Assembly: GCF_003382685.1 (NCBI RefSeq)
Contig: NZ_QLVG01000038.1
Span: 1-64,000 of the forward strand
Direction of reading: 5' to 3'
Origin: Halorussus litoreus
GTDB lineage: Archaea; Halobacteriota; Halobacteria; Halobacteriales; Haladaptataceae
Length of the DNA: 64,000 bases
This document shows, one piece after another, positions 25,792 through 33,954 of the stretch. The position numbers and the translations under genes were made by a program. The notes below the pieces were generated by a model. The model did no database searches. It was not told the origin of the DNA and saw only the letters and a program-made list of their open reading frames with translations. Each line of letters begins with the position of its first letter. Position 1 is the first letter of the stretch.

Positions 25792-26148
25792 TCAGCGCGT
25801 CAGTTTCTCGCGGCTGACCTTCACGCCGGTCGGCGTGACGAGGATCTGGTCGTCGCCCTTCTGGACGATGTCGCCGTCGACCTCGCGGGCGACCTGCTGG
25901 AGTTCGTTCGTGATGCGGTCGACGGTGGTGTCCTCGGTGCGGAGCCGGGTGATGTCCGCGACCACGAGGTCGCCGTCGTACACCGCGTCCTTGATGGCGA
26001 TCACGTCCTGTTGGCCCTGAATCTCGGCGATGTGGACGTTCATCGCGGCGTCACCCGACGCGGTGTCGAAGTCGTCGAGGTTGAGTTCGACGTAGTCCTC
26101 GGCGGTCGTGGCGTCCCGGTCGCCGAGAATCGTACTCATGAGTCCCAT
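25792..26148 (-). CDS. sepF: cell division protein SepF
   Basis: A 118-residue SepF homologue, which in archaea anchors FtsZ to the membrane during division. The conserved core is visible: DYVELNLDDFD, AEIQGQQDVIAIKDAVYDGDLVVADITRL, and the C-terminal GDDQILVTPTGVKVSREKL. The N-terminus MGLMSTILG is a short amphipathic start that could insert in the membrane, which supports the ATG at 26148 over the longer frame to 26361. Divergent from the first protease gene. Confidence 0.92.
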   Translation of the reverse strand: MGLMSTILGDRDATTAEDYVELNLDDFDTASGDAAMNVHIAEIQGQQDVIAIKDAVYDGDLVVADITRLRTEDTTVDRITNELQQVAREVDGDIVQKGDDQILVTPTGVKVSREKLTR

Positions 26149-26310
26149 ACGGACATGGGCCGAGCGAGAGAGTATAGTTCTTACGTCAGACGCGACGACC
26201 GACCGCCGATTCCGGGTCGTCAGCGCGACCTCCCGGCGCCGACTCCTGACTGCTCGACTAAACGACTCCTGGCCGCCCGATCGAACTTTCATTCTCGTTC
26301 TAATCGAGCT

Positions 26311-26350
26311 ATTTTCAACCATATAATAACAATGAAAATAATTAAATGCA
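26311..26350 (+). promoter_or_regulatory. AT-rich promoter of protease 1
   Basis: A locally AT-rich block in a GC-rich genome, with ATATAATAAC at 26321-26330 and AATTAAAT around 26339-26346, the latter about 28 bp before the ATG. It fits a strong leaderless promoter. Confidence 0.55.
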
Positions 26351-26372
26351 AGCGGACTCATGACTAATTTGG

Positions 26373-28106
26373 ATGTCAGACGATAGTAACGGAATTTCGA
26401 GGCGGAACGTGCTGAAGATGGCCGGGAGCTCGGCCGCGGCAGCCGGACTCGCGGGACTCGCGACTGCGTCGGGACAGGTCGAGGTCAACGTCGGCTTCTC
26501 GTCCGATCACGGGCGCGTGGCGGCCAAAGAGAAGGCCGACGAGGTCGTCCGGGACTTCGACTCGCTGGACATCGTGACGGCGAAGATGCCCGCGGCGTCG
26601 GCGAAGGGGCTCCGGAACAACCCCCACGTTCGCTACGTCGAGGAGAACGGCGAGGTGCACGCACTCGCCCAGACGCTACCGTGGGGCGTCGACCGGGTCG
26701 ACGCCGACGTGGCGCACGACAACGGTAACACGGGCAGCGGTGCCGACATCGCTATCCTCGACACGGGTATCGATTCGGACCACCCCGACCTGCAGGCCAA
26801 CATCGGCACCGGCAAGGACTTCAGCGGCAAGGGTTCGTGGGAGGACGGTGCCGGCCACGGCACTCACTGCGCTGGCATCGCCAACGCGGTCGACAACAGC
26901 CAGGGCGTCGTGGGCGTCTCGACCGAGGCGACGCTCCACGCCGGCAAGGTGCTGGGCGACGACGGCAGCGGCTCGTTCGCCGACGTGGCGGCCGGCATCG
27001 AGTGGGCCGCGGATCAGGGCTACGACGTCGCGAGCCTGAGCCTCGGCGCTAGTTCCGGCTCTACGGCCCTGCAGGACGCCGTCGACTACGCGTACAACAA
27101 CGGCGTGCTCGTCGTCTCCTCGGCGGGCAACTCCGGCCCCTGTACCGACTGCGTGGGCTACCCTGCGGCGTACAGCAACGCGCTGGCCGTCTCCTCGACC
27201 GACGAGGACGACTCGCTGTCGAGCTTCTCCTCGACCGGTTCGGAGATCGAACTCGCCGCGCCGGGCGGCAGCGTCTACTCGACGTACACGGGCGGCGGCT
27301 ACGACACGCTCTCGGGCACCTCGATGTCGTGCCCCCACGTCTCTGGCGCGGGTGCCCAGCTGATGGCCAACGGTGCCTCGAACACCGAGGCCCGCCAGGC
27401 GCTCAAGGACAGCGCGGAGGACATCGGCCTCGGGAGCAACGAGCAGGGCGCGGGCCTGCTCGACGTGGAGGCCGCGCTCGGCGGCGGTGGCGGCGACCCC
27501 GCCCTCGCGGTCTCGACCGGCAGCGCCTCGAACGTGACCGAGACCGAGGCCACGCTCGGCGGCAGCCTCGACGACCTCGGTGGCGCGTCCTCGGCCGACG
27601 TCTACTTCGAGTACGGCGAGAGCGGCACCACGCTCGACAACACGACGGCCACCCAGACCCTCTCGGCGACGGGGAGCTTCAGCGACACCGTCTCCGGGCT
27701 GAACGCCGGTACGGACTACGACTTCCGCGCGGTCGCGAACGCCAGCGACGGCGACTCCGCCACCGGCACTGCGGGCACCTTCACGACGAGTAGCTCGGGC
27801 GGTGGCGGCGACACCGCGCCGACCATCGACACGTTCAGCATCAACAACCGGAGCAACGGCGGCTGGGCTCGCTTCGAGGTCAGCTGGGGCGTCTCGGACG
27901 CCGACGGCGACCTCGCTTCGGTCGACCTCACGCTGGCCCAGTCGGGCTCGACCGCCGACTCGGCGAGCTTCTCGGTCGGCGGCTCCAGCGCCTCGGGTTC
28001 GCAGCGGCTTCAGGACAAGAAAGGCAGCGGCAGCTACGACGTGACGGTCACCGTCACGGACGCGAACGGCAACACCGCGACTCAGACCACGACGGTCACG
28101 GCCTGA
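26373..28106 (+). CDS. secreted subtilisin-like protease (halolysin type) 1
   Basis: A 577-residue S8 serine protease exported by Tat (SRRNVLKMAGSSAAAAGLAGL). An inhibitor-like propeptide covers about 36-100; the catalytic domain has Asp130 (AILDTGID), His162 (GHGTHCAG), Asn253 (SSAGNSG) and Ser317 (GTSMSCPH). After a Gly linker at about 373, two beta domains follow: an Fn3-like repeat (VYFEYGESG...YDFRAVANASDGDSATG) and a domain ending VTVTVTDANGNTATQTTTV. A near-duplicate lies directly downstream but has a different C-terminal domain. Extracellular protein degradation is expected. Confidence 0.95.
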   Translation: MSDDSNGISRRNVLKMAGSSAAAAGLAGLATASGQVEVNVGFSSDHGRVAAKEKADEVVRDFDSLDIVTAKMPAASAKGLRNNPHVRYVEENGEVHALAQTLPWGVDRVDADVAHDNGNTGSGADIAILDTGIDSDHPDLQANIGTGKDFSGKGSWEDGAGHGTHCAGIANAVDNSQGVVGVSTEATLHAGKVLGDDGSGSFADVAAGIEWAADQGYDVASLSLGASSGSTALQDAVDYAYNNGVLVVSSAGNSGPCTDCVGYPAAYSNALAVSSTDEDDSLSSFSSTGSEIELAAPGGSVYSTYTGGGYDTLSGTSMSCPHVSGAGAQLMANGASNTEARQALKDSAEDIGLGSNEQGAGLLDVEAALGGGGGDPALAVSTGSASNVTETEATLGGSLDDLGGASSADVYFEYGESGTTLDNTTATQTLSATGSFSDTVSGLNAGTDYDFRAVANASDGDSATGTAGTFTTSSSGGGGDTAPTIDTFSINNRSNGGWARFEVSWGVSDADGDLASVDLTLAQSGSTADSASFSVGGSSASGSQRLQDKKGSGSYDVTVTVTDANGNTATQTTTVTA

Positions 28107-28162
28107 CGACCGGAATCCCGATTCGACGGCCGGGACGGACTCGGTTCGGACGACCGCGACTC

Positions 28163-28168
28163 TTTTTT
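28163..28168 (+). terminator. T6 tract after protease 1
   Basis: A T6 run 57 bp after the protease 1 stop. U-rich tracts are sufficient for archaeal intrinsic termination. The remaining ~300 bp before protease 2 contain no gene I can support. Confidence 0.45.
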
Positions 28169-28416
28169 GTTGGGCGTGCTGTCGAGAGCTTCAGTCGGCA
28201 CCGCGAGCCCAGTAGCGTCCGCATCCGCGAGCGGAGCATCGATTTCCACGGAACTTGTCGCCGACCATCGCAGGGGTGTCGTCGCTGGTTGCGGGGCCGC
28301 CTCCGCTCGTACGGAGTTCGTCGCCGACCGTCTCAGAGCCGTCGCGGGCAACCTGCGACGAGCCACGACGGCACCGCGACGAGCTGTTCCAGAGATTCAG
28401 CCCCTAATAGACATAA

Positions 28417-28443
28417 TTTCTAGAGAAAATATTAAGTAATATT
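28417..28443 (+). promoter_or_regulatory. AT-rich promoter with palindromes for protease 2
   Basis: Contains TTTCTAGAGAAA (28417-28428, CTAG-centred near-palindrome) directly followed by AATATTAAGTAATATT (28428-28443, arms AATATT). The second element is 20-35 bp before the ATG, at the TATA position, so a regulator bound to either could control protease 2. Confidence 0.55.
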
Positions 28444-28462
28444 CACTGTATGATTTTCATGC

Positions 28463-30037
28463 ATGTCCGACGATAGCAACCGCGTTTCGAGGCGTAACGT
28501 ACTGAAGGTTGCCGGCGGGTCGGTCGCGGCAACCGGCGTGGCCGGACTCGCGAACGCTCGCGGACCGGTCGAACTCAACGTCGGGTTCCGCGGCGACCCC
28601 GCACGGCAGGCCGTGCAAAACGCGGCCAGCGACGTGGTCCGCGAACTCGACTCGCTCGGCGTCATGACCATTCGAGCGTCGCCCAACGCCGCGCGCGGGC
28701 TCCAGAACCGCGGCAACGTCGAGTTCGTGGAGCGCAACGGCACGGTCGAGGCTCACGCCGAGACGCTGCCGTGGGGCGTCGACCGGGTCGACGCCGACGT
28801 GGTCCACGCGAACGGCGAGACGGGCGACGGTGCGGACATCGCCATCCTCGACACGGGAATCGACGCCGACCATCCCGACCTGCAGGCCAACGTGGGCACT
28901 GGCAAGGACTTCACGGGCACCGGCTCGTGGGACGACGACAACGGCCACGGCACCCACTGTGCGGGCATCGCGGACGCAGTCGACAACAGCCAGGGCGTCG
29001 TGGGCGTCTCGACCGAGGCGACGCTCCACGCCGGCAAGGTGCTCGACAGCAACGGGAGCGGCTCCTACTCGGACATCGCGGCCGGCCTCCAGTGGGTCGC
29101 CAACCAGGGGTACGACGTCGCGAGCCTCAGCCTCGGCGGGAGTTCGGGCTCCTCGACGATCAAGAGCGCGGTCAGCTACGCCCACAGCAACGGCGTGTTC
29201 GTCGTCTCCTCGGCGGGCAACTCCGGGCCGTGTTCGAACTGCGTGGGCTACCCCGCGGCGTACAGCGACGCCGTCGCGGTGAGTTCGACCGAGAGCGACG
29301 ACTCGCTGTCGAGTTTCTCCTCGACGGGGCCGCAGGTCGAACTCGCCGCGCCGGGCAGTAGCATCGAATCCACCTACGTGGGCGGCGGCTACGACGTACT
29401 CTCGGGCACCTCGATGGCCTGCCCGCACGTCGCTGGTGCCGCCGGCCAGTTGATGGCCAACGGTGCCACGAACGTTCAGGCCCGCCAGACGCTCCAGAAC
29501 ACCGCCGAGAACATCGGCCTCGCGAGCAACGAGTCGGGCCACGGCCTGCTCGACGTGGAGGGCGCGCTCGGCGGCGGTGGCGGCGGTGGCGGCTGTCTCG
29601 ACGCCACCCTGTGGCCCACGGGAACGGGGCGGAGCGGGTCGGAGAACGTCGACGTCGTGGACCTCGACGGCCAGGTCGTCGAGCGGTCGGGCGACAACGC
29701 GTACGAGGACTTCACCTGCTCGGGCCCGCTCGCAGTCAGTCAGGGCGGCTCGTTCCAGATTTCGCTCGACTACTCCGACGGCGGGTTCGACAGCCACTAC
29801 GCAAACGTCTACGTCGACTGGGACGGCAACGAGGACTGGTCGACCGCGACCGAGACCCGCATCTTCGCCGACGAGAGCGACGACACGCAGACGTACACGG
29901 CGACAGTCGGCGTTCCCAGCGCCGCGGCGACGGGCCAGACCCTCGTTCGGGTCCGCCTGAGCTGGAACGGTTTCGAGGCTCCCGACGCCACCGGCGCGTA
30001 CGGTGAGGTCAACGACTTCGCGGTCGAGGTGCAGTAG
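28463..30037 (+). CDS. secreted subtilisin-like protease (halolysin type) 2
   Basis: A 524-residue S8 protease that aligns without gaps to protease 1 through the whole propeptide and catalytic domain (Asp130, His162, Ser317 at identical positions), so the two are a tandem duplication. The Tat signal is SRRNVLKVAGGSVAATGVAG. After the Gly linker (about 373-385) the C-terminus is unrelated to that of protease 1: it resembles a GEVED domain (YVDWDGNEDW..., closing GAYGEVNDFAVEVQ). The swapped tail suggests different substrate or surface targeting. Confidence 0.95.
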   Translation: MSDDSNRVSRRNVLKVAGGSVAATGVAGLANARGPVELNVGFRGDPARQAVQNAASDVVRELDSLGVMTIRASPNAARGLQNRGNVEFVERNGTVEAHAETLPWGVDRVDADVVHANGETGDGADIAILDTGIDADHPDLQANVGTGKDFTGTGSWDDDNGHGTHCAGIADAVDNSQGVVGVSTEATLHAGKVLDSNGSGSYSDIAAGLQWVANQGYDVASLSLGGSSGSSTIKSAVSYAHSNGVFVVSSAGNSGPCSNCVGYPAAYSDAVAVSSTESDDSLSSFSSTGPQVELAAPGSSIESTYVGGGYDVLSGTSMACPHVAGAAGQLMANGATNVQARQTLQNTAENIGLASNESGHGLLDVEGALGGGGGGGGCLDATLWPTGTGRSGSENVDVVDLDGQVVERSGDNAYEDFTCSGPLAVSQGGSFQISLDYSDGGFDSHYANVYVDWDGNEDWSTATETRIFADESDDTQTYTATVGVPSAAATGQTLVRVRLSWNGFEAPDATGAYGEVNDFAVEVQ

Positions 30038-30141
30038 CGCGATCCCAGTGCAGTGGCCGACGCAGACTCGTCGCGTCGCGCATCGACGACCCGTCCGACC
30101 GCCCACCCGCCCAGACCGCCCACGATTCGAGGCCGGAGCAC

Positions 30142-30184
30142 CTAGAATCAGATTAATTCTAGTATCTAGAAGAAAAATTTAAAC
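30142..30184 (+). promoter_or_regulatory. CTAG inverted repeat and TATA box of Tat/poly-Gly gene
   Basis: CTAGAAT (30142-30148) and ATTCTAG (30156-30162) form a perfect 7-bp inverted repeat with 7-nt spacer, followed by TCTAGA at 30165-30170 and the TATA-like AAAAATTTAAAC at about 30174-30185. The ATG at 30210 fits a leaderless transcript. The arrangement looks like a regulator site immediately upstream of the TATA box. Confidence 0.6.
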
Positions 30185-30209
30185 TTATCTGTGAACATCT
30201 AGAGTTCGC

Positions 30210-30680
30210 ATGACGGACAAAGACCACGACAGGCGAAGCGTGCTACGTATGTCCGGTTCGGCGCTCGCGGCGGCGAGTGGCCTCTCGTTGCTCGGGAATA
30301 CCGGAGCGGCCTCGAAAGACTGCCCCGATTGCGGCGGTGGCGGCGGAGGCGGTGGTGGCGGTGGCACCGGAAGCCCGCCGTCGGTCGGTCGCATCTTCGG
30401 GCCGACGGTCAGCGGCAGTCACGTGAACGTGTCCTCGTACCTCTCGTCGATGGGCGACGACGACAGCGTGAGCGCGTGGTTCAACTGGGGTCCGGAGGGC
30501 GAGGGCCTCCCGAACTACACGCGCCACCTCTCCCTCGACAGTACCGGGACGTTCTGTGACGGCTACAACTGTAGCTACGACTCGTTCGGGTCGCTCGACC
30601 CCGGCACGTACGAGGTCGAAGCCTACGTCAGCAACAGCTACGGTTCGGACACGAGCCCCGTCGAGACGTTCACCATCTGA
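30210..30680 (+). CDS. Tat-exported poly-Gly/beta-domain protein without protease domain
   Basis: A 156-residue protein: Tat signal (HDRRSVLRMSGSALAAASGLS), a CPDC pair, a stretch of eleven glycines, then a single beta domain of about 95 residues (VSAWFNWGPEGEG... YEVEAYVSNSYGSDTSPVETF). The domain resembles the Fn3-like tail of protease 1 in spacing and ending. The order signal-polyGly-beta domain equals a protease of this locus with its catalytic part missing. It may be a partner or competitor of the proteases, or a decayed duplicate kept under its own promoter. Function unknown. Confidence 0.75.
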   Translation: MTDKDHDRRSVLRMSGSALAAASGLSLLGNTGAASKDCPDCGGGGGGGGGGGTGSPPSVGRIFGPTVSGSHVNVSSYLSSMGDDDSVSAWFNWGPEGEGLPNYTRHLSLDSTGTFCDGYNCSYDSFGSLDPGTYEVEAYVSNSYGSDTSPVETFTI

Positions 30681-30789
30681 ACCGGACCGGAGACGCCGCT
30701 CCGTCCGACGGCCCGGCTTCGACGCGGCCGGGCCGACGATTCTGGTTCGACACGGCCGTCTCGGCGTCCCGAGTCGCCGGGAAACGGAC

Positions 30790-30795
30790 TTTTTT
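30790..30795 (+). terminator. T6 tract
   Basis: A T6 run 110 bp after the Tat/poly-Gly gene and 26 bp before the DUF1028 gene; a plausible U-tract terminator for the protease locus. Confidence 0.4.
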
Positions 30796-30820
30796 GCCCC
30801 GTCGCCGCGTGTGTCCGCCG

Positions 30821-31576
30821 ATGACCTTCAGCATCTGCGTTCGCGAGGAGTACGAGGACGAGGCGGGCGACGAGCAGTCCAGATTCGGCGTTGCGGTGAC
30901 GACCCGCTTGCCGGGCGTGGGCACTCTCTGTCCGTTCGCCAGCGAGAACGGCGCGGTGGCGACCCAGAGTCTGGTCAACGTCGAACTCGGCCAGAAGGGC
31001 GTCGAGTACCTCGACGACGGGCTCGCAATTGGCGACGCGCTCGACGCCCTGCTGAACGCCGACGAGGGGTCGGCCCAGCGCCAACTCCACGGCGTCGATT
31101 CGGAAGGAACCTTCGCGTTCTCCGGCGAGGAGTGCAAGGACTGGTACGGTCACTGCGAGGGCGACGGCTACACCGTGGCCGGGAACCTGCTGACCGGCGA
31201 AGCCGTCGTCGACGCCGTCGCGGAAGCGTACGAGTCGACCCGCGACGGCGACGCACCGCTCGCCGAGCGACTGATCGACGCGCTCGACGCCGGCCACGCC
31301 GAGGGCGGGGACAAGCGCGAGGAGCTTCACGTTCAAAGCGCGGCGCTGCTGGTCGAGACCACCGAGGACCGGGAGATGGAGCCCTACTACGACGACCTCC
31401 GCGTGGACGCCACCGAAACGCCGGTCGCCGACCTGCGCGAGACGTACGAGCTGGCCGGGGAAGGGTTCGAGATGGCACGCGAGCGCTACGAGGAGGCGTA
31501 CGAGGACGACGAGATGGACGAGGTCGAGGACGACGGGATTCAGGACGCTGCGGACGAAAGCGACGGCGCGGAGTAG
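30821..31576 (+). CDS. DUF1028 family protein
   Basis: A 251-residue member of DUF1028 (Ntn-hydrolase-like fold by family knowledge). Typical features are MTFSICVREE at the start, FGVAVTTRLPGVGTLCPFA, GAVATQSLVN, and GYTVAGNLLTGEAVVDAVAEAYE. The start is the ATG at 30821; a longer frame adds only upstream sequence. The tail is strongly acidic. The enzyme activity of this family is not established. A membrane protein gene follows after 4 nt, so they are probably co-transcribed. Confidence 0.88.
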   Translation: MTFSICVREEYEDEAGDEQSRFGVAVTTRLPGVGTLCPFASENGAVATQSLVNVELGQKGVEYLDDGLAIGDALDALLNADEGSAQRQLHGVDSEGTFAFSGEECKDWYGHCEGDGYTVAGNLLTGEAVVDAVAEAYESTRDGDAPLAERLIDALDAGHAEGGDKREELHVQSAALLVETTEDREMEPYYDDLRVDATETPVADLRETYELAGEGFEMARERYEEAYEDDEMDEVEDDGIQDAADESDGAE

Positions 31577-31580
31577 GGCC

Positions 31581-32171
31581 GTGCCAGACAATCGCCCCGA
31601 ATCGGCGACCAACCGCGTTGCAATCGCTACTCTCGCTGGGGCCGCCGGAATCGCGGGCGGCCTCGCGTGGGCGGTGCTCCCGCTCCTCTGGTTCGCGGCC
31701 GACGGCGGGACGTCCGTCCTCGGTTACGGAGTGCTCGACCTGCTCACGCTCGCGGCATTCCCGCTCGCGCTCGCGGGCGTGGCGGCCTACCGCGCTCGGA
31801 CCGCCGACGCGTGGGGTCGACTGGCGACCGCGGGGTTCGCGCTCCTCGCGGCCGGACTCACCACCGGGTTCTCGGGCTCGCTGGCCTACGTCCTCGCTGG
31901 ACTCCTCGCCGGGTGGACGCTCGCGGTGTGGGGGTCGCTGGCCGCGCTGGTCGGTGCGACCGTCCTCGGCGCGGGACTGCTGGTCGACGGCGTCGAGCCC
32001 CGGGTCGGGGCCGTCCTGCTCACGAGCACGCTTCCCGTGGGCGTTCCGGTGTCGCTCGCGCTCGCCGTCAGCGGCATCGTGCCGACGGAGGCGGTGGTCT
32101 CGGTCGGACCGGGACTGCTGTTCGGCGGGGGCGTGGCGGCGCTTGGGGTGTGGGTGTGGCGCGAGAAGTAG
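31581..32171 (+). CDS. multi-span hypothetical membrane protein
   Basis: A 196-residue protein with about six hydrophobic segments and short charged loops, starting at GTG 31581 four bases after the DUF1028 stop. No motif recognised. Its close spacing suggests co-transcription with DUF1028. The gene ends at a REP-like repeat. Confidence 0.75.
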   Translation: MPDNRPESATNRVAIATLAGAAGIAGGLAWAVLPLLWFAADGGTSVLGYGVLDLLTLAAFPLALAGVAAYRARTADAWGRLATAGFALLAAGLTTGFSGSLAYVLAGLLAGWTLAVWGSLAALVGATVLGAGLLVDGVEPRVGAVLLTSTLPVGVPVSLALAVSGIVPTEAVVSVGPGLLFGGGVAALGVWVWREK

Positions 32172-32172
32172 C

Positions 32173-32236
32173 ACCGTGAGCGAACGGACGTGAGCGAGCG
32201 GCCCAAGCAACCCTCGACCGAGCGCAGCAAAAGGTC
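32173..32236. repeat. dispersed REP-like repeat, copy 2
   Basis: Compact second copy of the repeat at 8501-8553, here continuing without interruption into GCAGCAAAAGGTCGT. It fills the 70-bp gap between two convergent stops. Confidence 0.8.
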
Positions 32237-32241
32237 GTAGT

Positions 32242-32769
32242 TTAGATATTGAACTCGTACAGGTCGTCGCCGACGTGGTGGATCGACTCGACGACCTTCC
32301 CCTCGTCGCCGACCATGTCTCCCCCGCCGGTCTTCGCCCGGCCGACCGCCAGCACCTTGCCGTGGGACTCCTCGGCGATTGCGACCAGATCGCCCGCCGC
32401 GATGGCGTCGTCGGCCTCGACGATGCCGGGCCGCATCACGTCTGCGCCGTCGCTGACGAACGACACCGCGCCCGCGTCGACCGTGACCACGCGGGTCTTC
32501 GGCGGGTAGTCGTTCGCGCCGCGGACCGTCAGAAACGGCTCGCGGTCCCGCGATTCGTCACCGTTCGACTCCTCCGAGGCGTTCGCCTCGCTTTCGTAAT
32601 AGAGCACCGCGGGCTCGCCGTCCACGAGCACGACGTCGAACGCCGAACCGTCGAGCTCTACGAGTTCGTAGGTGTCGGCGTCGAGGTCGACCCCGAGCTG
32701 GTCGGCGAGCCGGTCCTCCACGTCGGCCACCTCGTCGCTCCGGAGGTGGTGGCGGGACTTGACTTCCAT
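32242..32769 (-). CDS. PUA-domain RNA-binding protein
   Basis: A 175-residue archaeal PUA protein. The N-terminal half is a pre-PUA-like alpha/beta region (SRHHLRSDEVADVEDRLADQLG); the C-terminal PUA domain includes VSFVSDGADVMRPGIVEADDAIAAGDLVAIAEESHGKVLAVGRA, the RNA-binding signature of arcTGT/MCT-1-like proteins. An acidic insertion (SEANASEESNGDESRD) separates the two. Likely tRNA/rRNA binding; exact target unknown. Convergent with the membrane-protein gene. Confidence 0.9.
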   Translation of the reverse strand: MEVKSRHHLRSDEVADVEDRLADQLGVDLDADTYELVELDGSAFDVVLVDGEPAVLYYESEANASEESNGDESRDREPFLTVRGANDYPPKTRVVTVDAGAVSFVSDGADVMRPGIVEADDAIAAGDLVAIAEESHGKVLAVGRAKTGGGDMVGDEGKVVESIHHVGDDLYEFNI

Positions 32770-32913
32770 ACGGGACCGTGCGTCGCTTCGGGGCGTAAGG
32801 CTTCCGCCTTCGCGCCGGAATCGGAGTCGTCCGGGTGGCGACCCGGAGTTAATTCGACAGTTGCGGCGGGCGTATCAGATAAAGGTAAAACCCCGCCGGT
32901 CGTACGACGACGT

Positions 32914-33213
32914 ATGAAGGCCAAGCGTGAGTACCGGGACCGCGAGGCGGTGGAGGTTGCGGTACTCGACGCGCTCGTCGACCGGAACGACGACGGGATG
33001 ACGGTGTTCGAACTCCGCTCGCAGGTCGAGGCCGACATCGACGAACTCGAAACCGCGCTGGGCAACCTCAAGGAGGACGGCCTCATCCACGCCACGACCA
33101 GCGACCAGCGGACCCTCATCACGCCCGACGACCGCGTGGTGCCGGACGCCGACGAGCGCGACGAGGACGACCCCACGTTCGTCGACCGCATCATCGAACG
33201 CCTGCCGCTGTAG
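32914..33213 (+). CDS. small winged-helix protein (DUF6432-type)
   Basis: A 99-residue protein starting MKAKREYRDREAVEVAVLDALVDR. The pattern helix - TVFELRSQVEADIDELETALGNLKEDGLIH - strand fits a winged helix-turn-helix, so DNA binding is likely. I recall this as a haloarchaeal DUF6432-type protein. Target unknown. The start at 32914 follows a GGTAAAACC-type element about 30 bp upstream. Confidence 0.8.
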   Translation: MKAKREYRDREAVEVAVLDALVDRNDDGMTVFELRSQVEADIDELETALGNLKEDGLIHATTSDQRTLITPDDRVVPDADERDEDDPTFVDRIIERLPL

Positions 33214-33335
33214 GAGGTTTCGTTCAGGTCGACTCTCGTGGCGATTGTTTCACTGGCGCGTTCTCTGTTGGAGATTCTGCCAGTCTATTCGTCGGTGGAT
33301 GGTTCACTGGGCGTGCGCTCGTTTTCCTTTCCACG

Positions 33336-33775
33336 CGGCGCGCGCAGGCGCGACCTCGTGTCGCGCCATCTCGTGCGAGGGCTGCGTAGCGCAGTGGAGC
33401 GAAGCGACCGAGGCCTGCGAGACGCCGCAGGCGTCTCGCTGCTCTGCGAACGCAGTTCACAGACAACGCAAGCGGTTGGGGAGGACGAGGTGCGGTGCTG
33501 TGCTGTGCGGTTGCGGTCAATCATGTGCCTCGGCAGTAGCTAGCTTTGTAGTATCTACTCTGTTACGGCGAGTACAGTCGAGCTAGCTATTGCTTGAGCA
33601 TAGCCGTGACCGCAACCGCACAGCACTGCAGCCTCAGACCTTCCCAGCCTCCTGCGTTGTCTGCGAACTGCGTTCGCAGATCAGCGAGACGCCGCAGGCG
33701 TCTCGCAAGCCTCGGTCTCCGCTTCGCTCCGACCTGCGCTACTCGTCCCTCGCGCGCGTTGCTCGCGCGCGCCGG
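33336..33775 (+). repeat. large nested palindromic element, copy B
   Basis: A 440-bp element in the same orientation as copy A. Left hairpin GGCGCGAC-CTCGT-GTCGCGCC at 33347-33367; a GCGAGACGCC-GCA-GGCGTCTCGC-type hairpin occurs in both halves (near 33416-33439 and 33684-33707). Core AGCTAGCT blocks are at 33538-33545 and 33581-33588 with a 35-nt spacer. Right end CGCGCG-TTGCT-CGCGCG. No gene is supported in the 741-bp gap (33214-33954). Confidence 0.8.
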
Positions 33776-33846
33776 TCTGAAGATTTAACATCGAGCGCCG
33801 GACTGAAGGCTCAACGTCGAGCGCCGGGCTGAAAGATCAGAATCGA
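33769..33846 (+). repeat. three tandem 26-bp units at the end of copy B
   Basis: Units 33769-33794, 33795-33820 and 33821-33846 all begin GCGCCGG and end TCGA, with CTGAA in the middle. They correspond to the tail that follows the right end of copies A and E, here amplified three times. Confidence 0.8.
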
Positions 33847-33954
33847 TTCGCAGAACTAACTCTCGATAGTAGCGAGAGCAGTCGTGAAGAAGTACCTCCA
33901 TTCCCTGCTTGATTCCCACCCTTTAATCCCGCCGAGAACCGAATTCCACGCAGA

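Noticed and set aside
28082-28366. 94-residue minus-strand frame between the two protease genes
   Set aside because: No start signal or conserved features; composition is typical of a shadow in GC-rich intergenic DNA.
33238-33832. Several 60-110-residue frames inside palindromic copy B (and similar ones in A, C, D)
   Set aside because: Frames run through hairpins and repeat blocks in both directions and are Arg/Ser/Ala-rich; they follow from the symmetric GC-rich sequence rather than coding.
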